Shown here: piece after piece, positions 17,194 to 25,793 of the stretch
Layout: each line of letters starts with the position of its first letter
Numbering within the stretch: position 1 is the stretch's first letter
Source: Runella defluvii
GTDB taxonomy: Bacteria > Bacteroidota > Bacteroidia > Cytophagales > Spirosomataceae
Direction: 5' to 3'
Assembly (NCBI RefSeq): GCF_014195535.1
Contig: NZ_JACIBY010000025.1
Span: 1-64,000 of the forward strand
Length of the DNA stretch: 64,000 nt
The notes under the pieces: generated by a model
The model's input: only the letters and a program-made list of their open reading frames with translations
Databases searched by the model: none
What the model was told of the DNA's origin: nothing
Translations under genes and position numbers: made by a program

Positions 17194-19860
17194 TTATTCC
17201 GATTTCAACGTCGTCACAGGATTGACCAAAGCAGCCTTTAGGGTCTGATAGCTGACTGTAAACATAGAAATAGCTACAATCGCGATGCCCGCAACGGCAA
17301 AACTCTCCCAACCCACCTCGGTGCGATACACAAAACCTTCGAGCCATTTATTCATCGCATAATACGACAGCGGAGAGGCGATGAGGAGCGCAATCAAAAC
17401 GGGTTTTAGAAACTCTTTGGAAAGCAACGTCGTGATACTGACCACACTGGCCCCTAGCACTTTCCGAACGCCGATTTCTTTGGTACGCTGCTCGGCGGTA
17501 AACATGGCCAGCCCAAACAACCCCAAACAACTGAGAAGAATGGCAATCAGCGTAAACGAATTGATAATTTTACGGAGCGTTTTTTCTTCTGAATACTGCT
17601 TTTGAAGGTCTTCGTCCAAAAACGAATATTGCAACGGTACAGTCGGGATGAGTTTTTTCCAGATTTTTTCCACGTTGGCAAACAGGCTTTCATAATTCTC
17701 GGCTTGCACGTCGAGAACCATGTACTCAGGTTGCGAACTGTAATGCGTCATCACGGGTGTCATTTCGTCCTTGAGCGAATTGTTGATGTACGTTTTATGT
17801 ACCCCAATGACGTTGTAGGCTTCGATATTATCTCCCGTCCCCGTGAACACCTGCGTACCCACGGCCGTCTCCACCGTCAAATTCAAGTCTTTTACACTTT
17901 TCTCGCTCAAAATCACTTGGTTATTGGTATCAGCTGGCGTGAAGTTTCGGCCTGCAATGAGCTTGATGCCAAGGGTTTTGAAAAAGCCTTCGTCAACGAC
18001 GTTGTTTTTGATTAAAACGCCTTTGTCCATGGTTCCCCCCGACTTGAAGACTAGCATGTCCTGCAAAAACTGCTGCGAAGGATAATACCGTACTCCTCCA
18101 ATATTTTTAATCTGATGTTGGGTCAATAATTCGTTTTTCAGCGCCGTGAAGTGCTTTTGAGCATTTTCGTTGGACAACGACACCACGACTTTTTGTTTTT
18201 TGTCAAAACCCAAATCTTTGTTTTGCATAAAATCCAATTGCTTCGAAATCACCAACACTCCGATAATGAGCACAATGGCAATCGAGAACTGAAAAACAAC
18301 CAAGCCTTTGCGAAGAACCACCGAAGCGGGATTGAATTTAAACGTTCCTTTCAACACACTTACGGGTTTGAAACTTGATAAATAAATGGCAGGATAAATG
18401 CCCGCCAACAAGCCCGTCGCCAACGCTACCAGCACCGTTATGAATAAAATATCAAGGTTTTGGGTAATAGTAAGCGCTAACGTACTGTCAGTAAGCGAGT
18501 TTAGAAATGGCAAAAGGAGCTTAACAATCGGCAAAGCCAAGAAAATAGAGATAAAAGCAATCAGCATCGACTCACCCAAAAACTGCCCAATCAACACCGA
18601 CCTAAAGGCTCCAACGGCTTTTCTAACGCCCACTTCTTTGGCGCGGCGCACCGAGCGGGCCGTGGTTAGGTTGACAAAATTGATGCAAGCAATCAGTTGA
18701 ATAAAAGCCGCGATGGTCAATAAAATGTACAAAAACGAAATATCAGACACTTTATCCGTTTGGTTCGTTATGCCTTTTGAATACAGGTGAATATCCGTTA
18801 CTTTTTGCAGCAAAACCGTTTTTTTCATCCCCAACTCCGCAATTCTTTTTCCACCATAACGCTGCAAAAGCGCAGGCATTTTGGCGTTTACACTTTCGGG
18901 ATTGACGTTGGGTTTGAGCTTTACGTACGAATAAATAAAGTTATTGCCGCCCCATTCGGTGTTATTTCGGGCAAACTCCCCAAGCCCACCGCTGTTTAGG
19001 CTGACCAAAAAGCTGGGTCGAAGGTGCGATTTGCCAAAACTATCGTCATATACCCCCGTCACGGTGAGGGTAGTGGTATTGAGATTGTTCCCAACTTTGA
19101 TGCGTTTGTTGATGGCTTTTTCTTGGCCAAAAAGCTTTTCAGCAATCGTCTTTGAAAGCACCACGGTATAGGGTGCATCCAACGAGTGTTCTGGCGCCCC
19201 TTCTACAAATTGGTAAGTGAAGACGTTGAAAAACGTTGAATCCACCAAAAAGCCTTTGTCGTCAATGAATGTTTCGGTTTTTCCTTCTACCCCCAAAAGG
19301 TTATTTTTTGCGGTAAAGAAATTGAGCACCCGCGTATATTCCACCACTTCGGGAAAGTCCTTTTTCATGGTAGGCGCGATGATGGGCGAACTCGTGCCGC
19401 TGTTGAACATGGGCTGATCGCCACCGTTGTGTAAAATGTTTGTTTGGAGTCGGTAAATGTTCTCGGCGTCTTTGTGGTAGTTGTCGTAGCCAAATTGGTC
19501 TTTGACGTACAACAAAATATACAAACAGCACACCGTCCCGACGGTTAGGCCGAGAATATTGAGCGAGCTGAACATCTTGTGGCGAACAAGATTCCGAAAA
19601 GCGATTTTGAGATAATTGATTAACATGGTTGGGCTGTATAAAAAAGTGGTTGAAAACTCGGTTTTTTTACGTTTGAGGGCAAAAGGGCGAATAAAACTCA
19701 GGACATTCCATACATACTGACGGCGCGCGATTTTCGCCCCAAACAGGGCTAGTTGTCGCTGATAACGCTCATGTAAGTCACCTTGCACTTCTTCCAAAAG
19801 GTCAGGCGCACAAAAGAATTCGAGCAGGCGTTCGGCCCAGCGGGGTGGATTTGTATTCAT
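17194..19860 (-). CDS. MacB/FtsX-type ABC permease with prefix domain (unit 3, first permease)
   Basis: 888 residues from the ATG at 19858-19860 (MNTNPPRWAERLLEFF); a 12-residue upstream extension is unlikely. The prefix covers residues 4-75 (APDLLEEVQGDLHERYQRQ). The core starts at SPTMLINYLKIAFRNL, with the first membrane segment near 95-115. The middle FtsX block is ACINFVNLTTARSVRRAKEVGVRKAVGAFR and the last is EQRTKEIGVRKVLGASVVSITTLLS. It ends with NPVTTLKSE. It lies 78 bases after the PadR gene, and the gap holds a GCAAACTTGCC-type inverted repeat. It is the first permease of the unit, as in the other PadR units. Confidence 0.93.
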   Translation of the reverse strand: MNTNPPRWAERLLEFFCAPDLLEEVQGDLHERYQRQLALFGAKIARRQYVWNVLSFIRPFALKRKKTEFSTTFLYSPTMLINYLKIAFRNLVRHKMFSSLNILGLTVGTVCCLYILLYVKDQFGYDNYHKDAENIYRLQTNILHNGGDQPMFNSGTSSPIIAPTMKKDFPEVVEYTRVLNFFTAKNNLLGVEGKTETFIDDKGFLVDSTFFNVFTYQFVEGAPEHSLDAPYTVVLSKTIAEKLFGQEKAINKRIKVGNNLNTTTLTVTGVYDDSFGKSHLRPSFLVSLNSGGLGEFARNNTEWGGNNFIYSYVKLKPNVNPESVNAKMPALLQRYGGKRIAELGMKKTVLLQKVTDIHLYSKGITNQTDKVSDISFLYILLTIAAFIQLIACINFVNLTTARSVRRAKEVGVRKAVGAFRSVLIGQFLGESMLIAFISIFLALPIVKLLLPFLNSLTDSTLALTITQNLDILFITVLVALATGLLAGIYPAIYLSSFKPVSVLKGTFKFNPASVVLRKGLVVFQFSIAIVLIIGVLVISKQLDFMQNKDLGFDKKQKVVVSLSNENAQKHFTALKNELLTQHQIKNIGGVRYYPSQQFLQDMLVFKSGGTMDKGVLIKNNVVDEGFFKTLGIKLIAGRNFTPADTNNQVILSEKSVKDLNLTVETAVGTQVFTGTGDNIEAYNVIGVHKTYINNSLKDEMTPVMTHYSSQPEYMVLDVQAENYESLFANVEKIWKKLIPTVPLQYSFLDEDLQKQYSEEKTLRKIINSFTLIAILLSCLGLFGLAMFTAEQRTKEIGVRKVLGASVVSITTLLSKEFLKPVLIALLIASPLSYYAMNKWLEGFVYRTEVGWESFAVAGIAIVAISMFTVSYQTLKAALVNPVTTLKSE

Positions 19861-19885
19861 GGTCAATTTTTTAAAAAGCAAGTAG

Positions 19886-19937
19886 GCAAGGGGCAAGTTT
19901 GCGAGTTTGCCTCTTGCAGATTTGCAAACTTGCCTGC
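19886..19937. repeat. Short inverted repeat related to the TTGCAAACTTGCC motif
   Basis: AGGCAAGGGGCAAGTTTGC is mirrored by GCAAACTTGCCTGCC (19924-19938) between PadR and permease of unit 3. The core TTGCAAACTTGCC (19922-19934) also occurs twice at 6115 and 6181, next to PadR unit 1. Confidence 0.5.
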
Positions 19938-19938
19938 C

Positions 19939-20283
19939 TCATATCGCCATTCCAAAAGTTGGCAATGATTGAGGTGCAATCGAATCCCACAAACGATTTC
20001 GTTGTTCGCGCACTTCCTGTAAGGTTTTACTCCCCAGCACAGTCACACTAAACAGGCGCTTACGGCGCCCGCCACGTTCGGCAGTTGCATCCCCCATTTT
20101 CGACGATAGCATTCCTTTTTCTTCAAGCCGATGCAAGGCCGCATGTACCGCGCTAATGCTCACATTTCGTCCCGTTTGTCGGTCTAGCTCGTCGGTGATT
20201 GCTATCCCGTAGGCTCCTTCACCGAGAATAGCCACGGTCAAGAGTACCACTTCTTCAAACTCGCCTAAGTACGTTCGTTTCAT
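19939..20283 (-). CDS. PadR family transcriptional regulator (unit 3)
   Basis: 114 residues with the same architecture as the other two: LGEFEEVVLLTVAIL, AVHAALHRLEEKGMLSS (recognition helix) and AERGGRRKRLFSVTVLG (wing). The C-terminal tail (LPTFGMAI) is specific to this copy. Unlike the other two units, the 118 bases upstream carry neither a TGTCC/GGACA palindrome nor a TGGCA element, so this unit probably uses a housekeeping promoter or is controlled indirectly. A terminator for the preceding operon lies between them. Confidence 0.92.
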   Translation of the reverse strand: MKRTYLGEFEEVVLLTVAILGEGAYGIAITDELDRQTGRNVSISAVHAALHRLEEKGMLSSKMGDATAERGGRRKRLFSVTVLGSKTLQEVREQRNRLWDSIAPQSLPTFGMAI

Positions 20284-20350
20284 AGTTGACTATCGTTATT
20301 TCAAAAGGAGGTGGCGTATTACTTCAACTTTTGTAGAATTAATACTTCTA

Positions 20351-20385
20351 AAAAAGGCTCAACCTCAAAACCAAGGTTGAACCTT
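20351..20385 (-). terminator. Terminator of the adaptor-ATPase-permease operon
   Basis: A 12-base stem (AAGGCTCAACCT at 20354-20365 against AGGTTGAACCTT at 20374-20385, one G-T pair) is followed on the minus strand by a T run. It lies 17 bases after the stop of the proline-linker protein and shields PadR unit 3 from read-through. Confidence 0.8.
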
Positions 20386-20401
20386 CTTCAAACACCCGAG
20401 G

Positions 20402-20992
20402 CTATTTTTTTAAGCCCAATTCTTGTTCTATTTTTTCAATGATGTTTTTGCGTTCTTTTTCCGATTTATCAGCGGCATTGATTGTCCGTTCGTAAATCAC
20501 CTCTTCACCGTCTTTATTAAAACGGTAACGCATAAAAAGCTCGCCCGTTTCCGAGTTATATTTTACCTCTTTTTCAAACCCATCTTTCAACGGTTTGGGC
20601 GTAGTGTGACCACTGCGTTCATACCCATCCGAATACGTTACCCCTGGAAACGGTGCAGGCGGCGTTGGGGGAGTAGGAGGTGTTGGCGGAGTAGGAGGCG
20701 TAGGAGGAGTAGGAGGAGTAGGCGGTGTGGGGGGCGTTGGCGGTACCGGAGGCGTCGGGGATTGAATTCCCAATGAATCCAGCACATGATTGCGCAATTC
20801 TTTTCGTTCGGTTTTGCTCAAATGCGCCACGTCGAAGGTGCGGTCATACTGAATCGCCCGCCCGTCAATCGTTCCTTTGACCCGTATTGACATCGTTTGG
20901 CCATTGTCGTCAATACTGCTACTGATAGAGCGGTGTTGAGCTACGGCCATTGAACTCACAAATAATAAACCAACGATTGATAAGGTTTTCAT
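20402..20992 (-). CDS. Secreted two-domain protein with a (TPP)n linker
   Basis: 196 residues of unknown function. Residues 1-18 are a signal peptide (MKTLSIVGLLFVSSMAVA, cleavage before QH). Residues 43-76 (YDRTFDVAHLSKTERKELRN) and 161-194 (YERTINAADKSEKERKN) look like two copies of one small motif: a strand with Y-x-R-T, then a charged amphipathic helix ending in (S/E)LG(I/L). Between them, residues 79-116 are PT/PP repeats with about ten TPP units, probably a rigid polyproline spacer. The gene starts 12 bases after the permease at 21005 and precedes the operon terminator, so it is probably exported to the periplasm or beyond as part of the adaptor-ATPase-permease system. An accessory or sensor role is inference. 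Confidence 0.85.
   Translation of the reverse strand: MKTLSIVGLLFVSSMAVAQHRSISSSIDDNGQTMSIRVKGTIDGRAIQYDRTFDVAHLSKTERKELRNHVLDSLGIQSPTPPVPPTPPTPPTPPTPPTPPTPPTPPTPPTPPAPFPGVTYSDGYERSGHTTPKPLKDGFEKEVKYNSETGELFMRYRFNKDGEEVIYERTINAADKSEKERKNIIEKIEQELGLKK
20656..20760. repeat. 9-base in-frame tandem repeat coding for TPP units
   Basis: The segment is built from degenerate copies of a 9-base unit (GGAGTAGGA, GGCGTTGGG on the plus strand) giving Thr-Pro-Pro on the coding strand. Copies differ at third positions, so the array is not freshly expanded, but its length could vary by slippage without a frame change. Confidence 0.85.
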
Positions 20993-21004
20993 AGCAGGAA
21001 AGGG

Positions 21005-23362
21005 TTAATCGGTTTTCAATGATTTTACAGGATTCATCAACGCGGCACGAATGGCCTGAGAACTCACGGTTAGCAGGGCGATAAAAACCGCCACAATGGC
21101 CGCCAACGCAAAATACCACCACTCGATTTCGATGCGATAGGCGTATTTTTCGAGCCAGCCTTTTAAGAAATACCACGCAATAGGAAAGGCAATGAACGTA
21201 GCCACCAATACCAATTTGATAAACTCCGCCGACAGCATACCTACCAAGTTGGTCACGCTGGCTCCGAGCACTTTTCGCACGCCAATTTCTTTGGTTCGTT
21301 GTTCGGCAGTAAAAGCGGCCAGCCCAAACAACCCTAAACACGAAATAAAAATGGCCAAAAAGGCAAAGAAATTCGACAATTGATTGACCACCTCTTCGCT
21401 TTTGTATTGTTTGGCGTATTCTTGGTCGGTAAACGAATATTTGAACGGGAAACTCGGATTAAACTTCTTGAATGTTTTTTCAAGGTTCGCCAATGCCTCC
21501 TTGGTTTTGCCAGCATCTGCCCTCACAATCACTACCCCCCAATTTTCGGTTTTGGGTTGTAAGCGTAAAATCAGGGGTTCGATGGTTGAGTGCAACGAGT
21601 TGTAGTGAAAATCTTTCATCAGGCCCACGATGGTTCCCTTGCGTCCCCACATAGTCATTTCTTTACCAACGGGGTCTTTATATCCCATTTTTTTGGCACT
21701 TGCTTCGTTGATGATGTAGTTGGTCGTATCCATGCCGTATTGCTCACCAAAATCACGCCCGCCCACCAGCTTAATGCCCATGGTTTGGATATAATCGTAC
21801 GAAATGGCATTTTGGGCAAACAACAATAACTGAGTCGTGTCTTTGCCTGGCCACGTAACGCCTTGGGTAGAAGAGCCGACTTCCAACGGATTGGACTGCG
21901 AAAGCGTGACGTGCTTTATGCCCGTCTGCCTTTGAAGTTCTTGTTTGAACGAAGAGAAATTTGTTTGTAAATCCCCTTCCAACGGCATATATACCAAGTT
22001 TTCGCGGTCGTATCCCGAATTTTTGGTTTGCAGATAATCCAGTTGTTCGTGCACAATCACCATGCCCACAATGAGCATAATCGACAACGCAAACTGAAAT
22101 ACCACCAAGCCCTTACGGAAATAAGTAGCGCTCGGTTTAAACTTCAACGAACCTTTGAGCACTACTACAGGGTTGAGCGACGACATAAAAAGCGCAGGGT
22201 AACTACCCGCTACTAAGCCCGTGAACACCGTCAAACCCAGCAAAGTGGCTAAAATGCGCGGGTCGGTAAAGTTGAGCGTCAGTTCTTTTTCGGTCAGAAG
22301 ATTAAACGTTGGCAATAACAAAAAGACCAACACAATCGAAATCAGCAACGACAACGACGTAATCAGGATGGCTTCTCCCATAAACTGCCCCACCAAAACA
22401 CCCTTGACAGCCCCAATTACTTTCCGAACGCCTACTTCTTTGGCCCGTTTGACGGAGCGTGCCGTTGCCAAATTCATAAAATTGATGCAGGCAATGAGCA
22501 AAATAACGATGGCTACAATTGAGAAAATACGCACGTATTCGATGCGCCCACCGTCTTGCTTTCCCGAATCCCATTTTGAATATAAGTACGATTCTGGAAA
22601 AGACTGCAAGAACAATTCTACGTTGCTGTCTTTGTTTTTGGTTTTGATGTAGCCTTTAATTTTGGCGTTTACTTTCTCCAAAGAAGCGTTTTTGGCCAAC
22701 AACACATAACAGCGTGGCCCATTGTTCCCCCACTCTTTCGACCACGCGTTGGTTTTTTGCCAACGATCGTAGCTCATCAAAAAATCAAACTGTATCGAGT
22801 TATTTTTGGGAAGTTCTTTGAGCACTCCCGTTACCATCACCGCATCTTTGTTGTCCACCTTGATGATTTTGCCGATGGGGTCTTGGTTGGGAAAATACTT
22901 TTGGGCTAACTTTTTTGAAATCACCACGCCATCAGGACGTTTGAGGGCTGTTTTGGCGTCGCCTTTTTCCAATGGGAAACTAAACAAACGCAAAAAATCG
23001 CCTTGCACATAACGCCCTTTTTCTTTGTCAAAGGTATTTCCTACGGTAAAGAGCGGCTGTTCTTCCCACAAAAACTGGCTTGCCATTTCTATTTCGGGGA
23101 TGTCTTTGGTGATGTTTTCAGCCAAAATCCCTGGCGTGGACGCGTACGTTTCAATTTTTCCAGAATAGTACTGATTTTCCATCACCCGATAAAGGCGAGC
23201 GCCGTTGGCGTGAAAACCATCCATGTTTATTTCGTCTTGCACCCAAAGCATAATCATCAGGCTGCAAGCCATACCAAGGGCCAACCCCATGATATTAATA
23301 AACGAATAAACCTTGTTTTTGAGCAGATTGCGGAATGCAATCGTGAAGTAACTTCGTATCAT
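21005..23362 (-). CDS. MacB/FtsX-type ABC permease without prefix, in the ATPase operon
   Basis: 785 residues from the ATG at 23360-23362 (MIRSYFTIAFRNLLKNK), the position where all prefix-free copies begin; the 11-residue upstream extension is spurious. The first membrane segment is at about 20-42. The middle FtsX block ACINFMNLATARSVKRAKEVGVRKVIGA and last block EQRTKEIGVRKVLGASVTNLVGMLS are intact, and it ends with NPVKSLKTD. It lies 92 bases after the ATPase. As the only permease in the same operon as an ATPase and adaptor, it is the best candidate for the core MacB-like subunit with which the orphan paralogues may exchange. Confidence 0.93.
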   Translation of the reverse strand: MIRSYFTIAFRNLLKNKVYSFINIMGLALGMACSLMIMLWVQDEINMDGFHANGARLYRVMENQYYSGKIETYASTPGILAENITKDIPEIEMASQFLWEEQPLFTVGNTFDKEKGRYVQGDFLRLFSFPLEKGDAKTALKRPDGVVISKKLAQKYFPNQDPIGKIIKVDNKDAVMVTGVLKELPKNNSIQFDFLMSYDRWQKTNAWSKEWGNNGPRCYVLLAKNASLEKVNAKIKGYIKTKNKDSNVELFLQSFPESYLYSKWDSGKQDGGRIEYVRIFSIVAIVILLIACINFMNLATARSVKRAKEVGVRKVIGAVKGVLVGQFMGEAILITSLSLLISIVLVFLLLPTFNLLTEKELTLNFTDPRILATLLGLTVFTGLVAGSYPALFMSSLNPVVVLKGSLKFKPSATYFRKGLVVFQFALSIMLIVGMVIVHEQLDYLQTKNSGYDRENLVYMPLEGDLQTNFSSFKQELQRQTGIKHVTLSQSNPLEVGSSTQGVTWPGKDTTQLLLFAQNAISYDYIQTMGIKLVGGRDFGEQYGMDTTNYIINEASAKKMGYKDPVGKEMTMWGRKGTIVGLMKDFHYNSLHSTIEPLILRLQPKTENWGVVIVRADAGKTKEALANLEKTFKKFNPSFPFKYSFTDQEYAKQYKSEEVVNQLSNFFAFLAIFISCLGLFGLAAFTAEQRTKEIGVRKVLGASVTNLVGMLSAEFIKLVLVATFIAFPIAWYFLKGWLEKYAYRIEIEWWYFALAAIVAVFIALLTVSSQAIRAALMNPVKSLKTD

Positions 23363-23454
23363 AGCTGTATGGGTAAAAGGCAATAGAAAGGGCAAAGAAT
23401 TGTAGAAACTCAGTGCCCTTTACGTAAAAAATAGAATGGGATAGGAATACGTGA

Positions 23455-24132
23455 TTAAACGCGCATTTTCTCGGTAACTACCTTACCATCAAACAAATTA
23501 ACGATACGGTGTGCAAATCCAGCATCGTACGGAGAGTGCGTTACCATGACGATACTCGTTCCTTCGTCGTTGAGTTGGATGAGGAGTTTCATTACCTCTT
23601 CGCCGTTAGCAGAGTCGAGGTTACCCGTAGGCTCATCGGCCAAAATTAGTTTGGGTTTGGCAACGACCGCCCGCGCAATCGCCGTACGCTGTTGTTGCCC
23701 CCCCGATAGTTGTTGAGGGAAGTGATTGCGACGGTGCATGATGTTCATGCGGGTCAATACGGTTTCGACCATCTCTTTGCGTTCGTTGGCAGGTACTTTT
23801 AAGTAAAGCAACGGAAGCTCAACGTTTTCATACACCGTAAGTTCGTCGATAAGGTTAAAGCTTTGGAACACAAATCCGATGTTTCCTTTGCGTAGTTGTG
23901 CCCGTTGGCGCTCCGACAACGTAGCTACTTCGGTTCCGTGGAAGTCATAGCTCCCTCCCGAAGGATTGTCGAGCAAGCCCACTATATTTAGTAATGTAGA
24001 TTTTCCACAGCCTGATGGCCCCATGATGGCCACAAACTCGCCATCTTTTACTTCCAAGTCTATTCCGTTCAGGGCTGTAGTTTCAACTTCTTCAGTTGAG
24101 AAGATTTTTTGAAGGTTGGTTATTTTGATCAT
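23455..24132 (-). CDS. MacB/LolD-type ABC transporter ATPase
   Basis: 225 residues from the ATG at 24130-24132 (MIKITNLQKIF); a 7-residue longer frame runs into a repeat. All motifs are present: Walker A GPSGCGKST (38-46), Q-loop QSFNL, signature LSGGQ (142-146), Walker B LILADEP (162-168), D-loop GNLDSANGEE and switch histidine VTHS. Length and the GEEVMKLL segment fit the MacB/LolD/FtsE class that powers FtsX-type permeases. It is the only ATPase in a locus of eight such permeases. The adaptor gene is 128 bases upstream, beyond a palindromic repeat. It acts at the cytoplasmic face of the inner membrane. Confidence 0.97.
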   Translation of the reverse strand: MIKITNLQKIFSTEEVETTALNGIDLEVKDGEFVAIMGPSGCGKSTLLNIVGLLDNPSGGSYDFHGTEVATLSERQRAQLRKGNIGFVFQSFNLIDELTVYENVELPLLYLKVPANERKEMVETVLTRMNIMHRRNHFPQQLSGGQQQRTAIARAVVAKPKLILADEPTGNLDSANGEEVMKLLIQLNDEGTSIVMVTHSPYDAGFAHRIVNLFDGKVVTEKMRV

Positions 24133-24134
24133 GT

Positions 24135-24257
24135 CAAGCCCCCTAACCCCCAATGGGGGAACGCCAGGGTCAGCGGTTTTGTGTGTTTATGTTTTTTTTG
24201 AAATAATTGGCTGCTTAAGCCCCCATCGGACGGTACGCCAGCGAGGTTTGGGGCTTG
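24135..24257. repeat. Palindromic intergenic repeat between adaptor and ATPase genes
   Basis: Ends CAAGCCCC (24135-24142) and GGGGCTTG (24250-24257) are exact inverted repeats. The interior has CCCCCAATGGGGG and a second AAGCCCC, plus two ACGCCAG segments. There is no ORF. It fills the whole gap in an operon and could fold in the transcript. Confidence 0.65.
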
Positions 24258-24260
24258 TTA

Positions 24261-25568
24261 TTACTTCATTTCTAATACTTCCTTATCACCAAAGTTAGCA
24301 TACGAGCTGGTGATTACTTTCTCGCCTGGCTGTAAACCTTCGAGTACTTCGTAGAACTCTGGGTTTTTGCGACCAAGGGTGATGTTGCGTTTGCTTGCAC
24401 GCTTGCCGCTGTTGTCTAAAACATACACCCAGTTTCCACCTGTATCGGAGAAGAACCCACCGACTGGTAACAACATCGCTTTTTCGGCCTTACCCAAGTC
24501 CAAACGAATCGGGGTCGATTGCCCACGTTTGATGCCTTCTGGTGCTCCTTTTGGGAAACTCATATCTACTTCAAAACGGCCATTGCGTACTTCTGGATAA
24601 ATGCGCGTGATTTGGAGGTTATGCTCTTTACCGTTGAAATCAAAATGTCCCATTAACCCCACAAAAATCCGTGAAATATAGTGTTCGTCAATCGCTACGC
24701 GCATTTTAAAACCGTCCAAGTCATCAATTTGGCCAATGTTTTGTCCTTGGCTAATGTTGGATCCTACTTCCACATCAATCGACGACAACATCCCGCTTAC
24801 GGGCGCTTTTACCACCAAGTTGTCGAGGGTCTGACGCCACAGCTCTACGTTTTTCTGCGTGCGCACTAAGGTTCCCTCCAACTGCGTAATCTGCATTTTG
24901 GCGTTTTCTTCTTGGTAGTTTTGCGACTCCGTTTCAATGTCACGTTGCTTTACCAACAATTCATAATCGCGTTTCGACTTCAAAAAGTCAGATTCGGGAA
25001 TGACCTTGTCTTTGAACAACTTTTGGTTACGGTCATAAATATCTTTGGCTTGGTCAATTTTGAAATCGAGTTCATTGAGCGTACGACGCATGTTGAATCG
25101 GTTGACGCGCAACTGTTGACGCGTATTCTGAAGGTCGTTGACCAATCGGCTCGCTTCGGTTTCCGATTGCAAGAAGTTCAACTTCAAGTTTTGGTTTTCA
25201 AGGCGCAAAAGCACTTGGCCTTGGCTTACCATACTACCACCTTCTACTATTTTTTCTTTCACGTATCCGCCCACAATCGCGTCAAGGCGAATCGTTTTGA
25301 GCGGCTGAATTACCCCCGTCACCACAATAAACTCATCGAACGAACCCGTTGAAACGCTTGATACCGTCAGTTTATCGGCTTCTACGTTGAGTTTTGAACG
25401 TTTATCTGAAAAGAATACTTGGTATCCGATGAAGGCGATGATGGCGCCGCCGCCTACCACCAAAATGATACGCTGTGTATTCCAAAATTTCTTTTTCCGA
25501 ACGCGATCCATTGATCCTTGTGTACTGTTGTTTGAAGTTTGGTTGCTAAGTGGATGTTTGACTTCCAT
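24261..25568 (-). CDS. HlyD/MacA-type periplasmic adaptor
   Basis: 435 residues. A cytoplasmic N-terminus is followed by one membrane anchor (about 33-53) after the basic RKKKFWNTQR. Then comes a lipoyl-like half (VGGYVKEKIVEGGSMVSQGQ), a long coiled-coil hairpin (about 125-250), the second lipoyl half (APVSGMLSSIDVEVGSNI) and beta-barrel/membrane-proximal domains (VLDNSGKRASKRNITLGRKN). This is the MacA-like fusion protein layout that links an inner-membrane MacB pump to a TolC channel. No TolC is in the operon; a TolC-family gene lies at 58278. It is first in its operon, behind a sigma-54-like promoter that leaves a 5' leader of about 145 bases. Confidence 0.95.
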   Translation of the reverse strand: MEVKHPLSNQTSNNSTQGSMDRVRKKKFWNTQRIILVVGGGAIIAFIGYQVFFSDKRSKLNVEADKLTVSSVSTGSFDEFIVVTGVIQPLKTIRLDAIVGGYVKEKIVEGGSMVSQGQVLLRLENQNLKLNFLQSETEASRLVNDLQNTRQQLRVNRFNMRRTLNELDFKIDQAKDIYDRNQKLFKDKVIPESDFLKSKRDYELLVKQRDIETESQNYQEENAKMQITQLEGTLVRTQKNVELWRQTLDNLVVKAPVSGMLSSIDVEVGSNISQGQNIGQIDDLDGFKMRVAIDEHYISRIFVGLMGHFDFNGKEHNLQITRIYPEVRNGRFEVDMSFPKGAPEGIKRGQSTPIRLDLGKAEKAMLLPVGGFFSDTGGNWVYVLDNSGKRASKRNITLGRKNPEFYEVLEGLQPGEKVITSSYANFGDKEVLEMK

Positions 25569-25724
25569 GGGTGCATTTGTTAATTCTGATGAATTTAAAA
25601 ATTTTTAAAACAATGATGGCTGTTAAAAACAACGCCTTGTCTGGCTCACGGTTCTCTAACCTAAACTAAAATCCTTCAATTGTATGTGTTCTTATGGCTG
25701 TATGAGTACTGTACCTCTCTTTAT

Positions 25725-25739
25725 CCAATACCCGTGCCA
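25725..25739 (-). promoter_or_regulatory. Sigma-54 promoter of the adaptor-ATPase-permease operon
   Basis: Minus strand TGGCAC-GGGTA-TTGG matches TGGCAC-N5-TTGC except for the last base. It faces the adaptor gene, whose start is 157 bases downstream. The nearest edge of the palindrome pair is 54 bases upstream. Confidence 0.75.
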
Positions 25740-25793
25740 GAACCATAAGTAGTTGAATTTTAGACAATTATTCAAAAATACCATTTCTAATTT

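Noticed and set aside
20423-20776. 117-residue Arg-rich ORF on the plus strand
   Set aside because: It is the antisense reading of the TPP repeat; the Arg runs come from GGC/GGA repeats and not from a protein.
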